From Sphagnum compactum (lineage: Eukaryota > Bryophyta > Sphagnopsida > Sphagnales), in assembly GCA_965153455.1 (NCBI GenBank), contig OZ234494.1, positions 17,174,001 through 17,238,000 on the forward strand: DNA of 64,000 nt, written 5' to 3'. The stretch's first letter is position 1, and each line of letters starts with the position of its first letter. Below the pieces are notes generated by a model. The model ran no database searches. It worked only from the letters and a program-made list of their open reading frames with translations, and was not told where the DNA came from. Below are positions 1-11,051 of the stretch, in pieces. The position numbers were made by a program, and so were the translations under genes.

Positions 1-23
1 GAGAGAGAGAGAGAGAGAGAGAG
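1..23. repeat. (GA)n microsatellite
   Basis: About eleven GA units open the window, roughly 175 bp upstream of the MED28 start codon. GA/CT tracts are common in plant promoters and 5' leaders, so this may lie in the MED28 promoter. No function can be shown from the sequence. Confidence 0.9.
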
Positions 24-197
24 GCAATGCACTGGCGGATCTGTTTGCGTGTTGCGTACATCTTGGGGTACTCCCTTGCGGCATCTGCGAGAAGACGAGG
101 AATAGGTACTCCAACTACTGCCTACGAGATTCTTCGGGAAACTAGGCCCTGGGGGAACCTGTGCACTGGTTGAAGGAGTGTTGGAAGGAAGGGATCG

Positions 198-1350
198 ATG
201 ATGGTGGCCGCAGGAGCAGACTTGCAAAACTTAGTTGCGGCTCTGGATGCGGCATTGTTGCCTTGTTTACCAGCGCGAGAGCTTCAAGCCGCCGACCGCT
301 CTACTCATCCTTCCCATCAAGGTAAGTGTCTGTCTGTCTGTCTGTCTGTCTGCTTCAGTTCTCTTTGAGTCTTTCTTTGTTTTGCCTCTCTTTGTCTCTT
401 TTCTTCTGCATTAACTCTCTGATGCAGAACTTTATGTTTCTTCTCTGAATCTCTCTTTGTTTTGCCCAGAAAGCTCATTGGCCATAACTAGGTCATCTTG
501 GTGTTGTTTTTCTGGCTGTGCAAAATGCTGCCCTCTTTGTTTTGCCTGTCTGTGTGTCTCTGTTCTTCTGCATCAGTTTTCTTTGAGTTTCTTTGTTTTG
601 CCCAGAAAGTTCATGGGCCATAAGTATGCCATCTTGGTGTTGTCTCTTTGGCCGTGCAAAATGCTGCAAAAGTTTGTGTCTTTGCAACACAGAATGTGGT
701 TTAACCTTGTGTGTCTTTACATGTATGCAATCACTGAGCTACTAGTGTGTTGTATGGGATCTGAACAAAAGAGATATGTTGAAGTCACCAATCAACATGA
801 TCAGCTGCCCATCAGCTCAAATGGTTCCTACATGGGGTTTTTTCTCATAGGGTTTTTCATATTGTTTTGTCTGTTGCTATGTGCTGCTGTAGTGGATGTA
901 GAAAGGCATGCCCGGGACTTCATGGAGACAGCCAAGAGCTTGCAGCTGTTCTTCATCAAAGCACAACACCAGCACAAGCCTACAAGAGAAGAAGCTCTTC
1001 GAAAGGTTAGTCCCTCCTTTTTCTTCTGGTTCTTAGAAAAGCACATGATAGGTAGTTCCATGATTTTTGAGAGAAGGTTTGTTGATCTGTTTTTCACTGC
1101 CGATGCATGCTGCTTAGATGTCTTGGTCAAAAATCACTATCTGGGAGTTTGCTTACTGAAAGTTCTATCATCAGAAAACTGTCATCATTGAAGTATTCAA
1201 CCGGCACTTCTGCAGGAGATAGCAACATTGGAGGCAGAGTTGAAGGCAAAGGATGCTTTGATAGAAACACAAAAGAAGTTGTTGCAAAGTTGGCAAGGGT
1301 TGCTTCAAGCCCAAAGAAATGTTCTTGTCAAGGAACTTGAGCAAGTTTAG
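198..1350 (+). CDS. MED28: Mediator complex subunit 28 (MED28), three exons
   Basis: A small head-module subunit of Mediator, the nuclear coactivator that links transcription factors to RNA polymerase II. Spliced exons are 198-321, 893-1005 and 1216-1350, giving 123 residues; phases close and all junctions are GT-AG. Exon 1 encodes the plant MED28 signature LPCLPARELQAADRSTHPSH. Exon 2 carries DVERHARDFMETAKSLQLFF and exon 3 a heptad-like coiled coil (EIATLEAELKAKDALIETQK) ending in LEQV-stop. Two adjacent ATGs (198 and 201) open the frame; I take the first. Length and layout fit the family. The gene converges on the SPD1-like gene and is unrelated to it. The long apparent frame over intron 1 is an artefact of intron DNA. 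Identity is by recognition of the conserved first exon and is secure. Confidence 0.93.
328..352 (+). repeat. (TCTG)n microsatellite in MED28 intron 1
   Basis: About six TCTG units begin just after the intron 1 donor (GT at 322-323). The tract is intronic and pyrimidine-rich. Nothing suggests a role beyond slippage. Confidence 0.9.
453..667 (+). repeat. Tandem duplication inside MED28 intron 1
   Basis: Two copies of a roughly 79-bp block (453-531 and 589-667) both run from a TCTTTGTTTTGCCCAGAAAG start to a GTGCAAAATGCTGC end. They are offset by about 136 bp with scattered substitutions. The duplication explains why a long open frame appears across the intron. Confidence 0.85.
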
Positions 1351-2152
1351 TTCTATGCCTGGAACCATTCCTTGATTTGAAAAGTTCAGGTCTTACAGGA
1401 TATGCTTGTTAGCAGTAGCTTTTGCTTCAGTTTTGACATCTAAGATTGAGAAAGGGATTTTGTTCATACTAACCTTCTACAATGACATCAGTTCACTGAC
1501 TGGACATGGACCAACAGTTCTTTGCTTTAGGTTGCCATCCAAGCCTTTCACAACATTCCTTCATACACTCATGAGAAATCCAGCTTTGTAGTTTAAGAAC
1601 TTGATTGCAGAAAGGTATATAAGCAAGCTGCATGTGTAGACGTCTCCAACTGCTTCAGAATGGAACCATCTGTTTTACAGAGTAGGAAAAATAGGTGCAG
1701 ATACTTGTGTTTAAGGTATTGAAATCTTCACCGCAGAAAACAAACCCATGCAACCCAACAGTAGTGGAGGCCTTTGCCAACGTACTAAACCCGACACTGC
1801 CTTGAGTTTAATCAAGACAAAGGAAAACAATTGAGAAGCAGTTTTAACAGAGAGCGAGTCATATGCATGTTCAAGAACCTTGAACAGCAACATGTATGGT
1901 GTTGACAACCTCCTGGAACATCAGCAACTGACTTCATCTTGTCAAACAGTATCAGAGGGCTGTGGTGCTTAGGTGTTTCCACCTGGTTTGTATTTGGCAG
2001 GAGCTTTTCTCTTCTGCCTCCTATTATCATAGACTCAAGCCCTGATTTCTCAAAAATTACTGAAAGAAAGATCTCAAGGCAACCAAACTGCTTCAACAGA
2101 CAGCATACTCAATAGTTTATCCATGAAAGATTTGGTGCAGGCATACCCTGCA
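1351..2152. other. Convergent intergenic/3' region between MED28 and SPD1-like
   Basis: About 800 bp separate the stop codons of two convergent genes. It should hold both 3' UTRs. Short frames here match no family I know and have no splice support. I could not place poly(A) signals with confidence. Confidence 0.6.
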
Positions 2153-5100
2153 TCACTCAGGCAAAATCGGCAGTTTGCTAGGACTCGTACCCCCTGTTAT
2201 AGATACACCAAGATCCCCCTTAAACAAATTGTCCTCTTGTTCTGGAAAACACTCCTCCTCCTCTTCATCATCATCATCATCTTCGCTGGATCTACTGTGC
2301 CTCAACCGTGCTGGGAGTATACGTAACCTGACACTCTTTTCAGAGCCAGCAGTCTCTGATGCTAGCTGGTAACCCTCCACCAGCTTCACCTGTAATGCTA
2401 CCAGTTCTGGACTTCTTGGTAGTAGCTCCGCTGGTTGCCCCTTAGGAATGACTATCTGTTCCACTGCTACTCTTGCCTCCTGTAAACAAATGCATGCAGG
2501 CCTATCTTTGTTAATGTTGAGAAATGACCCATACTTGATGGTCTGTGCTAGGTGCAAAACAAAGAATTTCCTCAGATTCAGAGGATGTGAGGTCCGTTGT
2601 TCACATACCTCTAATGCCTCAATTTCATCTTCCAGAGTTGGCTGCCTGTTCATTACATCCAGACGTCGTCCCACTTCCTCATTTGACAGACTGGATGATA
2701 CCACAAAGTAGGACCCAAGGGATTCCATGCCAAGAATTGCTCGCATTGCCCTCACCATCTGTGCCATGGTGTTGGCCTGTGCAAAATACATCCAATTCAA
2801 AATAAAGCACTCTCACAATGTCAGAATCCATTTGTCAGCAACCCCCCTCTGTCATCGTCAGCTTCACAAATCTCTCTCTACCTCCATGATGTCACAAGAT
2901 CTTCTCCAATTGCAATCATCCCTATTAGAATGTTGAGCTCAGAAAAGTCTGTCATCGGTACTTGAAAGCATACATGATGGTTGCAAGACAGCTAACCTTG
3001 ATAGCAAAAATGGGCAGCTGACGGAACTTGGCCATTCCTCTTACCCAAGAGTTTTGTTTGAGTCTAGACCGCAATGCCAACACAGCATCAGCGATACCTA
3101 TGTCATCGGTGATCTGAATTACCTTCTCCAACCCCATTACCTCCATAACTTGCTCCAGCGATTCTTCATTCACCTGTCAACACCAGCACTAAAGTAACAC
3201 TCTAAACAGCCAAACAAGCTGACAACAGCTGAGCAAAAGAACTCTATAAAAGGAACAGCTACAGAATTTACAAGTTATGTATGGTTCTTGGAACAACATG
3301 TTGGGATTGAACACCCAAGGAACGGCACCTGGTATATGTAGAGCAGGAGGGGAGCTTCACCCTGTTCCCAGAAATTGCCACTCTTTCTTCCTTCCCCAGA
3401 CTCATCACCATCCTCATCATCCTCATCTACGTCTTGGTCACTCCATTCTGCTGGATATGAGGAGATGGACCCAGAACTGCGCTTGGAGCTGGAGTTGTTG
3501 GCTGTCGTCTCATTGCCATTGCCCACCACAACTTGTCCACTTTCTGTCATCCTTCGAATCTCTACATTGAGTGGCTTACCTGTGGACCAAAAGCACTAAT
3601 TTCTTTTGTTTCAGTACATGAGCTATACAAAGCAGACTCTTGACTTAGAAGATAATCAGACGTGAATTGTTAGCAACAGGAAAGTTAAAAAGGGAGATCA
3701 AGGAGAGAGATACCAGCAAGGACAGCGTCAACAGTAGCAGCTAGACTATAATGGACACGCCACTCAGTCCTTGACACCATTTCACAGGCAGCTGTGAAGG
3801 TAGGAGGGCCCTGTCTTTCCAGCACACTCTTCTGCACACGCCGCCTGCGTGCTTCCTCATCCCCAAGTGTAACGCTCTTCAGACCAGCTCCATTTCACGC
3901 CCATTCAACAGGACCCTGTAAGTAGGTTTCCTAGCTGTTTGAGAAAACACAATATGTGTGCAGCAGCAGACATATATACTTGATCAGCAGCTTTCCTTTC
4001 ATGGTAGCTCTTTTTTATTGTTTGAGATTTGAGAATCCATGTGAATATATGTGCATACCTGAATCCCACCCACTAACATTTGAAGAGAGGGATTTTTTAT
4101 GAGGTTCTCGACAGTCATGCCATGTGCTGTGCCCACCAATTGCACACCTCGCTGAGCAATTGTCCCAGCTGCCAAGGCCTCTAGTTCTGTTCCAATCTCA
4201 TCAATCACAATTGTCTGAGGCATGTGATTCTCCACCGCCTCAATCATTACCTTCTCCAACAAAAACACCCCACAAATCAGAACTTAAACCTCCTGTAACA
4301 TGGAATCCACTTTAAGAAAAGACCTCTTTCCTCTAACAGCATAGAGCTTCTTCATATATGAAACTGAAGAAGAACAAAAGAAGAGGGATGATCATCTCCC
4401 ACCTTATGCTGCATGTCAACTTTTGGCACCTGCATTCGCCGTGCAAAACCAATGCCTGCATGTGGGATTTCCCCATCCCCAGCTATCTCATTTGATGTGT
4501 CCACAATCACCACTCTCTTGTGATACTCATCAGCCAACATTCGTGCTACCTCCCTGGCACAAGAGATCGCTCTTTAGACAGAACTGCTCCTTCTTCAGAA
4601 TCTATGCATATGGTGAAGATCAATTTCATCATCTTCCACCTCTCTGTCTCTTCTTCATATGTCTGTCAAGGTGTGAGGCCATAAGTACAGCTTTGGTTCC
4701 TTTTTCTTCCTGATGGAATGAGATAAACACACCACAGTTGCAAAGCAGTAGAATTTGAGCATGCTCTGACTCACAAGGCCAGGCAAAAGTCTTCCAATTA
4801 TAGCTAGGGACCACATAAGGAGAACAGATGCTCAAAGGTGATGGCTGCAGTGTGATGAGGGATTAATGCTCAGACATATGTGACAGCATCAACTACCCAG
4901 CATCTGTATAGCAAAAGCACAAGGAGTGAGACCTGATTGCAGTTGTTTTGCCCACACCAGGAGGTCCCATGAGCAATAAGGAGCCACCACTTGCCACCAA
5001 ATCACGGACCATCTCTGCACTACCGGATATAGCACGGCCAACTCTGCAAGTGAGTCCCACAATGCGTCCTCCTCGATTTCTAATTGCACTGATGCGATGA

Positions 5101-6710
5101 AGTGTGCGGTCTATTCCTGCCCTATTGTCATCTGCAAAATCTCCCACCTATACAATGCTTGAATCAATTTGTGTTCGCACCTTTTTCCTGTGCTCATATC
5201 TTTCAACCCTAAGCAACGCATCTGGTTATTCTCAATTGCAAGCACAAAGACCTCAACAACAATGGCTCCCCGAAGCTTCAGCCACCAACCATGTACAACT
5301 ACTGACATTCCCAAGTTTGTCTCTCAGGACAAGAGAACCAATGCAACTCTGGAGATGTTTGGTCAGAAGGAGGTTTTCAACTCCCTGTAGCTTTTCTCTT
5401 GAGAAAAAGCCACCTACATACATTGTTGCTCAAATGTACAGTGAGGTTTCTCTTTGTGCTTTTGGAGATGACCTACAATTTGTTGCAATGCACAACATCT
5501 TGATTTCTAGAATCAGCAATAGAAGAAGATCTCTTCACCATCTCTCGCAACCTACAGACAAGATGTGTATCTATCAAGAAGCTGATGAGAAGAAGATCTT
5601 TTCACCATCTCTGCCAGCAGAATCTACAGACAAGATGTGTATCTATCAAGACGCTGATGAGAAGAAGATCTCTTCACCATCTCTGCCAGCAGAATCTACA
5701 GACATGATGTGTATCTAACAAGAAGCTGATGAGAAGAAGATCATCTTTTCACCATCTCTGGCAGCAGAATCCGCAGACGATATCTATTGAGAAGCCAATG
5801 AGAAGAAGATCATATTTTCACCATCTCTAGCAGCAGAATCTACAGACATACAATGCCCCAACAGAGGAATGCAATTGATTGAATGTGTGCAGGAATTTTC
5901 AAGCATTCAAGAAAGATTGAGAGGGTGTACCAGAGAGATGGCATGCTCAAGGTCTGCAGCTGTAACAACACCGTCCGAGATGGTCCAATCTCCAGAAGGG
6001 AAGCGGGCCATGGGATGCCGCCCCAAGTCCAGCACAATTTCCACCAGCTGCTGAATCTCAGGATGGCGGACAACGTTATGCCTGATGTGATCAGGCACCA
6101 GCACCAGTAGCTGCCATAGCTCATCCCGGATCTCATTAGGTCTTGTTCCTTCCTCTTCCTCTTCCTCTTGTTCCTCTGCAGAAACACACATACCCAACTG
6201 CCTTCCAGAAGAAGAAGCACATCTTCTGGTGATGCCAGAACTACTCAGCCTGGTTGTCACCACAAGCTGAAGTGAAAAACCTCTTGAGCTTCTTCCACCT
6301 GAGAAGACTCTTGAACTTGCCCAGTTGTTGTTGTTGTTGTTGTTGATGGGTATTGAGGAATTCACACAAGAGTTTGAGGACAGAAAAGCTCTGGAGCTCC
6401 TCTGCATGAATTTTCCAAGGACTAAAGTCTCCATTCTTTTGTGGAGTGCTGTGGATGTCAAGACTATGGGAATGTTGTTGACAGTTGCCCTCAAGCTACT
6501 GGTGAAGAAGAAGAAGAAGAAGACACCACCCCCATCACCACGCGGCACGATTGCTCTACAGACCATGGCCACATTCTTCTTCTTTGGGGACGTGGGAAAA
6601 AAAAATTCCTCAACTTCATGTCTAAAACTGCGATTTCTCGACCAAGCTCCAAAGATGTAAGCTCGGGAGCTCCAGATTTTTCTGGCCCTAATGTGCGGCG
6701 ACGGAAGCAA
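2153..6710 (-). CDS. SPD1: SPD1/ycf45-like AAA ATPase with R3H domain, plastid-targeted
   Basis: Eight minus-strand exons: 5931-6710, 4933-5147, 4403-4553, 4059-4250, 3714-3876, 3329-3579, 2997-3173 and 2153-2776. They join in phase to 850 residues. An N-terminal stretch of about 190 residues rich in S, R and N looks like a transit peptide. The SpoIIIAA/ycf45-type block follows ([12 protein letters not shown]), then Walker [10 protein letters not shown] near residues 321-329 and Walker B with IVIDEIGTE (D399, E400). Exon 5 resumes with [11 protein letters not shown] low-complexity acidic linker precedes the C-terminal half, and an R3H-like segment ending in RLRILP lies near 775-820. This order matches SEEDLING PLASTID DEVELOPMENT 1 and cyanobacterial/algal ycf45. 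In Arabidopsis SPD1 is needed for early chloroplast development; the biochemical role is not firmly known. A start at an internal Met near residue 49 is possible. All ATPase motifs are intact. Confidence 0.9.
5515..5855 (-). repeat. Minisatellite in intron 1 of the SPD1-like gene
   Basis: Five copies of a 66-72-bp unit start near 5515, 5581, 5653, 5725 and 5794. Each holds GATGAGAAGAAGATC followed by TTCACCATCTCT and a CAGCAGAATC block. Copies 2-4 are nearly identical and the outer ones have drifted. The array ends about 75 bp before the intron 1 donor (5930), so it is transcribed and then spliced out. Confidence 0.9.
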
Positions 6711-7870
6711 AAGCTAGCGTAAAACGGTGACAACCCTTTTTGCCTCAGGGAAAGGAGTGACGCAAAGGAAAACCCACATCCAAAAAAGGGGCGAAGATCA
6801 TCAAACGTGGAAGAAGTTTGGATAACGTTTTCTTCTTCTTCTTATTCTTAAAGACACTCTTATGTGCTCGGAAGTGATCTACTTGACCCAAGAACGGACG
6901 TAAAGAAAGATACAGAATTTGTGTCCTTATGTTTGCTTGCGCAGATTTTACGTCCATCGAGATTTCCATTCCGCAATTCAACCCAAGGTTTTTTTTGTCG
7001 TTGAAGCTTGCTTGTGCGCACATTGGGTTTTCATTCGAATTCCAGACAGGACAACCCATATTGGAAATGGTACAAGGATTTCTTCTTGGATCCTGTAATC
7101 TGAGTGTGTGCAATTTCAAGCTTCAACCTCAGTTGGTGCAATCCTTGAAGCACAAGTCTGCAGTATGGACCTCATTCCAAAATCTCAAGAGTGGACCTCA
7201 TTGCATTAAAACAAGCATGTAAATGCATTTGTTAGCAAGCTGATAGAAAAGATCAGGACCTCAATTCCAGTCCACAATGAGAGTGGAGGCCATGCAAATT
7301 CTCTCAGCTAGAGGTTGCAAAGCTCAGGGATTGAAGATAATGGAGATGGCATTTCAGAAGAGGTTAAGAAGACAGACAACACAGCCTGCTGAAGATGCTG
7401 AAATGCCTTGGATTTGAACACCTTAGTTTTCACCTCTACAATCTTTGTCTTCCTTGCACCCTACTAGATGTCAACAAGCATACATTGGTTTCAAGAATAT
7501 GACTAAGGATTTAAATGAAGTTTTGTGTCAGTTGTGCTATTCACTTAGTGTAAGGGATCACTTGGTTTGACTAGAAACTGCTAGAGTTCCACAGGTTCGA
7601 ATCATCAACACCACCAGATGTTCTCTGCAACAATAGGTATATTCTCTGCACACGAAACAGTATTGTTCCTCTTCATCTGGCCTCATAAGATCTGGAGTAG
7701 CTTCAGCAAATAACAAAACTGAAACATGCATGCCATCAGAAAGATGGATTCGTACCATGAGGTGCTGAATCATACCAAAGGAGCAGGTGCTGAATTAACA
7801 TGTTCCATCACAATGATCTACACAGTAACCAAAAAAAACCAGCTCAAGATGGCCCATGTTTATTAGATTC
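6711..7870. other. Upstream of SPD1-like; no gene recognised
   Basis: The proximal part should hold the SPD1-like promoter and 5' UTR. A minus frame at 6745-7119 and others show no domain, and their composition is like leader or spacer DNA. GC is moderate, higher than in the later intergenic deserts. A GGTTCGAATC string near 7591 resembles a tRNA T-loop, but no cloverleaf can be drawn around it. Confidence 0.5.
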
Positions 7871-8029
7871 TTCTGCATCTCCTTGACCACAACCACCTAC
7901 ATTGGGATTATTGGTTAAAGGCTGATCAACCTTAATTGATTCACCCTCTGAAATAATAAGTTCTGGTCCTGGAGGTACAATATCAATCATTTGACAACCA
8001 TCTGATGCATTATCAATAGTTATTTCAAA
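7871..8029 (-). pseudogene. petA: Plastid petA (cytochrome f) fragment in nuclear DNA
   Basis: Fifty-three uninterrupted codons match the large soluble domain of cytochrome f just before its C-terminal membrane anchor. Recognisable blocks are FEITIDNASDG, IDIVPPGPELIISEGESIKV and DQPLTNNPNVGG, ending GQGDAE. Similarity stops abruptly at both ends: the heme site, N terminus and anchor are absent. It is therefore a nuclear plastid DNA insertion, not a gene. The Phe before GQGDAE, as I recall it from petA proteins, is Cys here. The PPGPELI and VDQPLTNNP wording is closer to bryophyte cytochrome f than to flowering-plant forms as I remember them. The frame extends upstream to 8098 without petA similarity. 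Confidence 0.85.
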
Positions 8030-8572
8030 GGTATTAAAGGACCAATTTGGTTCCACTTCAACTTTACCATACATTACAGATATGATACAACAATTCAATG
8101 ACTTACCTCCCTTTACCTCTAGGTTCCATTTAGACCTAACACCAACAACAGGCCACTGTTACACTAATGAAATGGCATGTGTTGTTGATGGCCCTACACT
8201 GAGTCCACAACCCCAGTCTAGATGGTTGATTGGGACTTTCAGAGGGGGCCCAAATTCTAACCCTACACCTGGAATGCCATTCAAAATCCAGGTCACTCTT
8301 TTGCTGTACCATAGATCTGTGACAACTTGGCTGACAAGCTCAGTATCACATCCCAGAACATTGATTCAGGCACTCTCAAGCCCCAACAGAAGTTTATGCT
8401 CAATCCAGCAACTTTTGAGGCTGCAAAAACAAGGTTCCAGGAAGTAATGCATCTGTCGCTGGAAGAAAACGTAGTCAGACCCCTGTTGCTCTCACATGCT
8501 GTGACTGCCTGTTCTTCTACAATCACGGATTCAAATATCCACCCACACACACTCAATTGGCATTGTAACAGG
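8030..8572. other. Spacer downstream of the DUF716 gene; no gene recognised
   Basis: The part next to 8572 should be the 3' UTR of the DUF716 gene. Frames on both strands (8082-8447 +, 8327-8635 +, 8293-8556 -) overlap each other and contain no family motif I know. I could not extend plastid similarity from the petA fragment into this stretch. Confidence 0.45.
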
Positions 8573-10262
8573 TCAGGGGGTCAATTCCTCAAGTTCCTCG
8601 TCTTCTTGGATGACATGAAAGTTATCAGCATGTAAGAAGTGTGGAGAGATTCGAGATGGATCTCTAACTTGTACTAGCTCCTTTGCTTCACCAAAGCCTT
8701 CTGCATCACCAAGTGGTTCATATGTCTGAGGTGAGCTGTTGCATGTACTCATAATTGAGTACAGAGGAAGCAGAAACAAAAGGAGGAATGCCAAATGGCA
8801 GTTGAATTGAAGTGTTGCGATTGCCTGGCCCCTCATCAGATGCATACCTGCAACACCATGCATCACAGGTTAGCACCCAACAAAAAAAAAGACTCTCTAC
8901 TTGAGTGAATGATGACCTAAAACGTTATGCTGATTGACAAAATGCACCTATGACAAATTCAACCCGTTTGAGAGACTGCCACAAACTCCACACTTTGGAA
9001 TCTTGAAACAGAAACCTCTTATTCACTAAGATCAATAGTTTCTCGAACTTTCAGCATCATGCCATGATGTCTATCTTCAACAGTAGTACCAGGCCAGCTC
9101 AAAGGAACTAACAGAGAATCAGCCTCCACAGCAATCCAGTTTGATGATTGGACACTAATAAACCCTACTAAGATTAGGGACTTAAGTTCAAATCTGAAAG
9201 AAACAGCACCATCACATGATGCCATCGCAACTACCTGTTAGTTCCTTTGAGCTGGCCTGAAACTAATGCCAAATACCAGTAGTATCAGGCCAGCTCAAAG
9301 GAACTAACAGAGAATCAGCCTCCACAGCATCCTTCTTGATGACTTGACAGCAATAAACCCTACTAAGATTAGGGACTTAAGCTCAAATCTGAAAGAAACC
9401 TTCTCTCAAAGTATGAAAGGCAAGTCAAAGGTGCAACCAACAAGGACCTTGTGATCAAACACCTTCTTCTTATATTGCTCTGGTGGGCCAGAAACCTGTT
9501 AACTCAAAGGACATCCAACTATTTCTCAATGACTCTATTGAAATTCCTTATTTTGCAATGATGGCTTGAATGGAAGAATCTGTTACCGGCAGCATTGTCC
9601 TCACCTTGACAAGAGACTGTGTAGTCACCTTCCCCGGTTTCACTCAACAAGCAACCTTGCGAGATCCACTTAGTAAACAACGACGCTGCAATTTGGAAAA
9701 ACCACGTGCCTTGCAACACAAGAGCCATGCTACGAAGCAGGGGAAGCAAATCAGAGTTGGGATAAGGGATCTCTGCACCCGTGGTAACAAGACATACTCC
9801 AATCGGCACAAGCAAGAGATGGTAATACTGGACTTCTAGACCGGCATTATCCACCTGAAAATAAAACAACAGAAACTCCTGACCGAACGCAAACATGGCG
9901 AGCAGCTTGACGACCTCAGAAGGCACAGGCAGTAAAACCCTATGATTCTCCACGATTAGGGCTACAACAGAGTAAAGGAGGAAGACGGACACCACTCCAA
10001 GTCGTTCCACGTTAACGGCAGCTGCGAATCCGTGAGACTTTCTTTCTTCATGGTGAATCACAGCCATGTCGAAGAGTATGTGTACGATACACAGGACGAG
10101 TATGGTGTACAGATCTAAGTCATGGAACCTGCTCTTCTGCCTGTTTCGATGAGACACAAAGCCACTCTTTCTGGCTCTCATCTTCTTCATGTGCTTGAAA
10201 GCTTGTATGAGTCCAACGGCAAAGAATCCCAAGCCCGCCGCTACCTCGATCCGCCATCCCAT
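8573..10262 (-). CDS. DUF716/TMEM45-family multi-pass membrane protein
   Basis: Two minus-strand exons, 9605-10262 and 8573-8847, join in phase 1 to 310 residues. The chosen start is the Met of MGWRIEVAAGLGFFAVGL, because DUF716 proteins open with a short segment before the first helix. The upstream in-frame extension to 10361 is only a CT/GA-repeat translation. Several hydrophobic helices follow, and the family hallmark FYFQVDNAGLEVQYYHLLLV is present. Exon 2 carries RGQAIATLQFNCHLAFLLLF, the family's last helix, then an acidic hydrophilic tail. The substrate or activity of plant DUF716 proteins is poorly known; some are reported as virus- or stress-responsive. The single intron contains a foldback and a direct repeat. 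No frameshift or stop was seen. Confidence 0.9.
9081..9399 (-). repeat. Direct repeat pair in the DUF716 intron
   Basis: A roughly 123-bp block occurs at 9081-9204 and again at 9277-9399. Both copies begin CAGTAGTA, run through GGCCAGCTCAAAGGAACTAA, and end near TCAAATCTGAAAGAAAC. Divergence is confined mostly to one central stretch. The copies lie within the single intron of the DUF716 gene. Confidence 0.9.
9235..9310 (-). repeat. Perfect 26-bp foldback in the DUF716 intron
   Basis: Bases 9235-9260 (CTGTTAGTTCC...GGCCTGA) are the exact reverse complement of 9285-9310, with a 24-nt loop between. A third, direct-orientation copy of the right arm lies at about 9090-9114. The intron transcript could fold into a small hairpin of miRNA-precursor size. 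No evidence of processing can be read from sequence. Confidence 0.85.
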
Positions 10263-10433
10263 GTCGCCCGGCTCCCCGTCGCCGTCTCCTCTCTCTCCCT
10301 CTCTTCCTCTCTCTCTCTCTCCTCGCCGCTGTGTTTCTCTCTCTGGCCTGGGGACATGCACATCTCAACTCCCACTTTGCCCCCAAAACGTAAGAAAAGG
10401 GCAAAAGATGCACATCCTTTTTGGAGCACATGC

Positions 10434-10757
10434 TTTTAGGGTTTAGGGTTTAGGGGCAGATGAAAATACTGATTTTTTTAATTTTTTTTTAGGAGGTGTA
10501 AATATTAGAACCCCTTTTTCCTATCATATTAGGGTTTAACAAATTTTCAAATTTAGGGTTTAGTTTGTTGTTTGGGTTTTAACATTTTTGAGCTCTCTTG
10601 GGTTTTAGGGGCAGAGATAAATATCAAAAAAAAATTCTTAGGAGAGATAAATATTAGAACCCATTTTTATCATATTAGGGTTTAACCAATTTTCAAATTT
10701 AGGGTTTAGTTTGTTGTTTGGGTTTTAGCATTTTGAACTCTCTGATTTTTTGAGTTT
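10434..10757. promoter_or_regulatory. Telo-box-rich tandem duplication upstream of the DUF716 gene
   Basis: The block begins with consecutive TTTAGGG units (10434-10456), about 170-190 bp upstream of the minus-strand start codon. On the coding strand these read AAACCCTA, the plant telo-box seen in promoters of growth-related genes. Two copies of a roughly 155-bp unit follow (10450-10604 and 10605-10757), each with further TTAGGGTTTA and AAATTTAGGGTTTAG motifs. A regulatory role is inferred from motif and position; an interstitial telomeric remnant is the alternative. Confidence 0.6.
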
Positions 10758-11051
10758 TTAATCTTTTGTCCTCTCCGGTTTTGTGAATGCAAAGCTTGCA
10801 AGTAATTTTTATTATTCACGTTTGAATTTTTAAAGTTAGTATTTTCAATGAATTCAATGATTATTGGTATTGTATTATTGGCATTTCTTTTTTTTTATCA
10901 TGTTGAGATTTTGAAAGTTTTTTTTTTTTTTTGTTTACAATTTTACGTCGACTAGAAAGTCCATTAGACGAAAGGCAGATCATGGAAGATAGATTGTCCT
11001 CTGGTATGGCTAGCATCCCACAAACTTGGCCAGGGCGACCGTGTTCATAAT

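Noticed and set aside
457-1191. Long plus-strand frame across MED28 intron 1 and exon 2
   Set aside because: It reads through a duplicated intron; the spliced MED28 model accounts for the only conserved part.
7560-7640. GGTTCGAATC string suggesting a tRNA T-loop
   Set aside because: T stem does not pair and no acceptor, D or anticodon arm can be drawn.
8082-8635. Overlapping frames on both strands near the petA fragment
   Set aside because: No family motif, mutually overlapping, and no plastid similarity that I could extend.
10122-10446. Several frames on both strands around the DUF716 start
   Set aside because: They arise from a CT/GA tract and overlap the true first exon.
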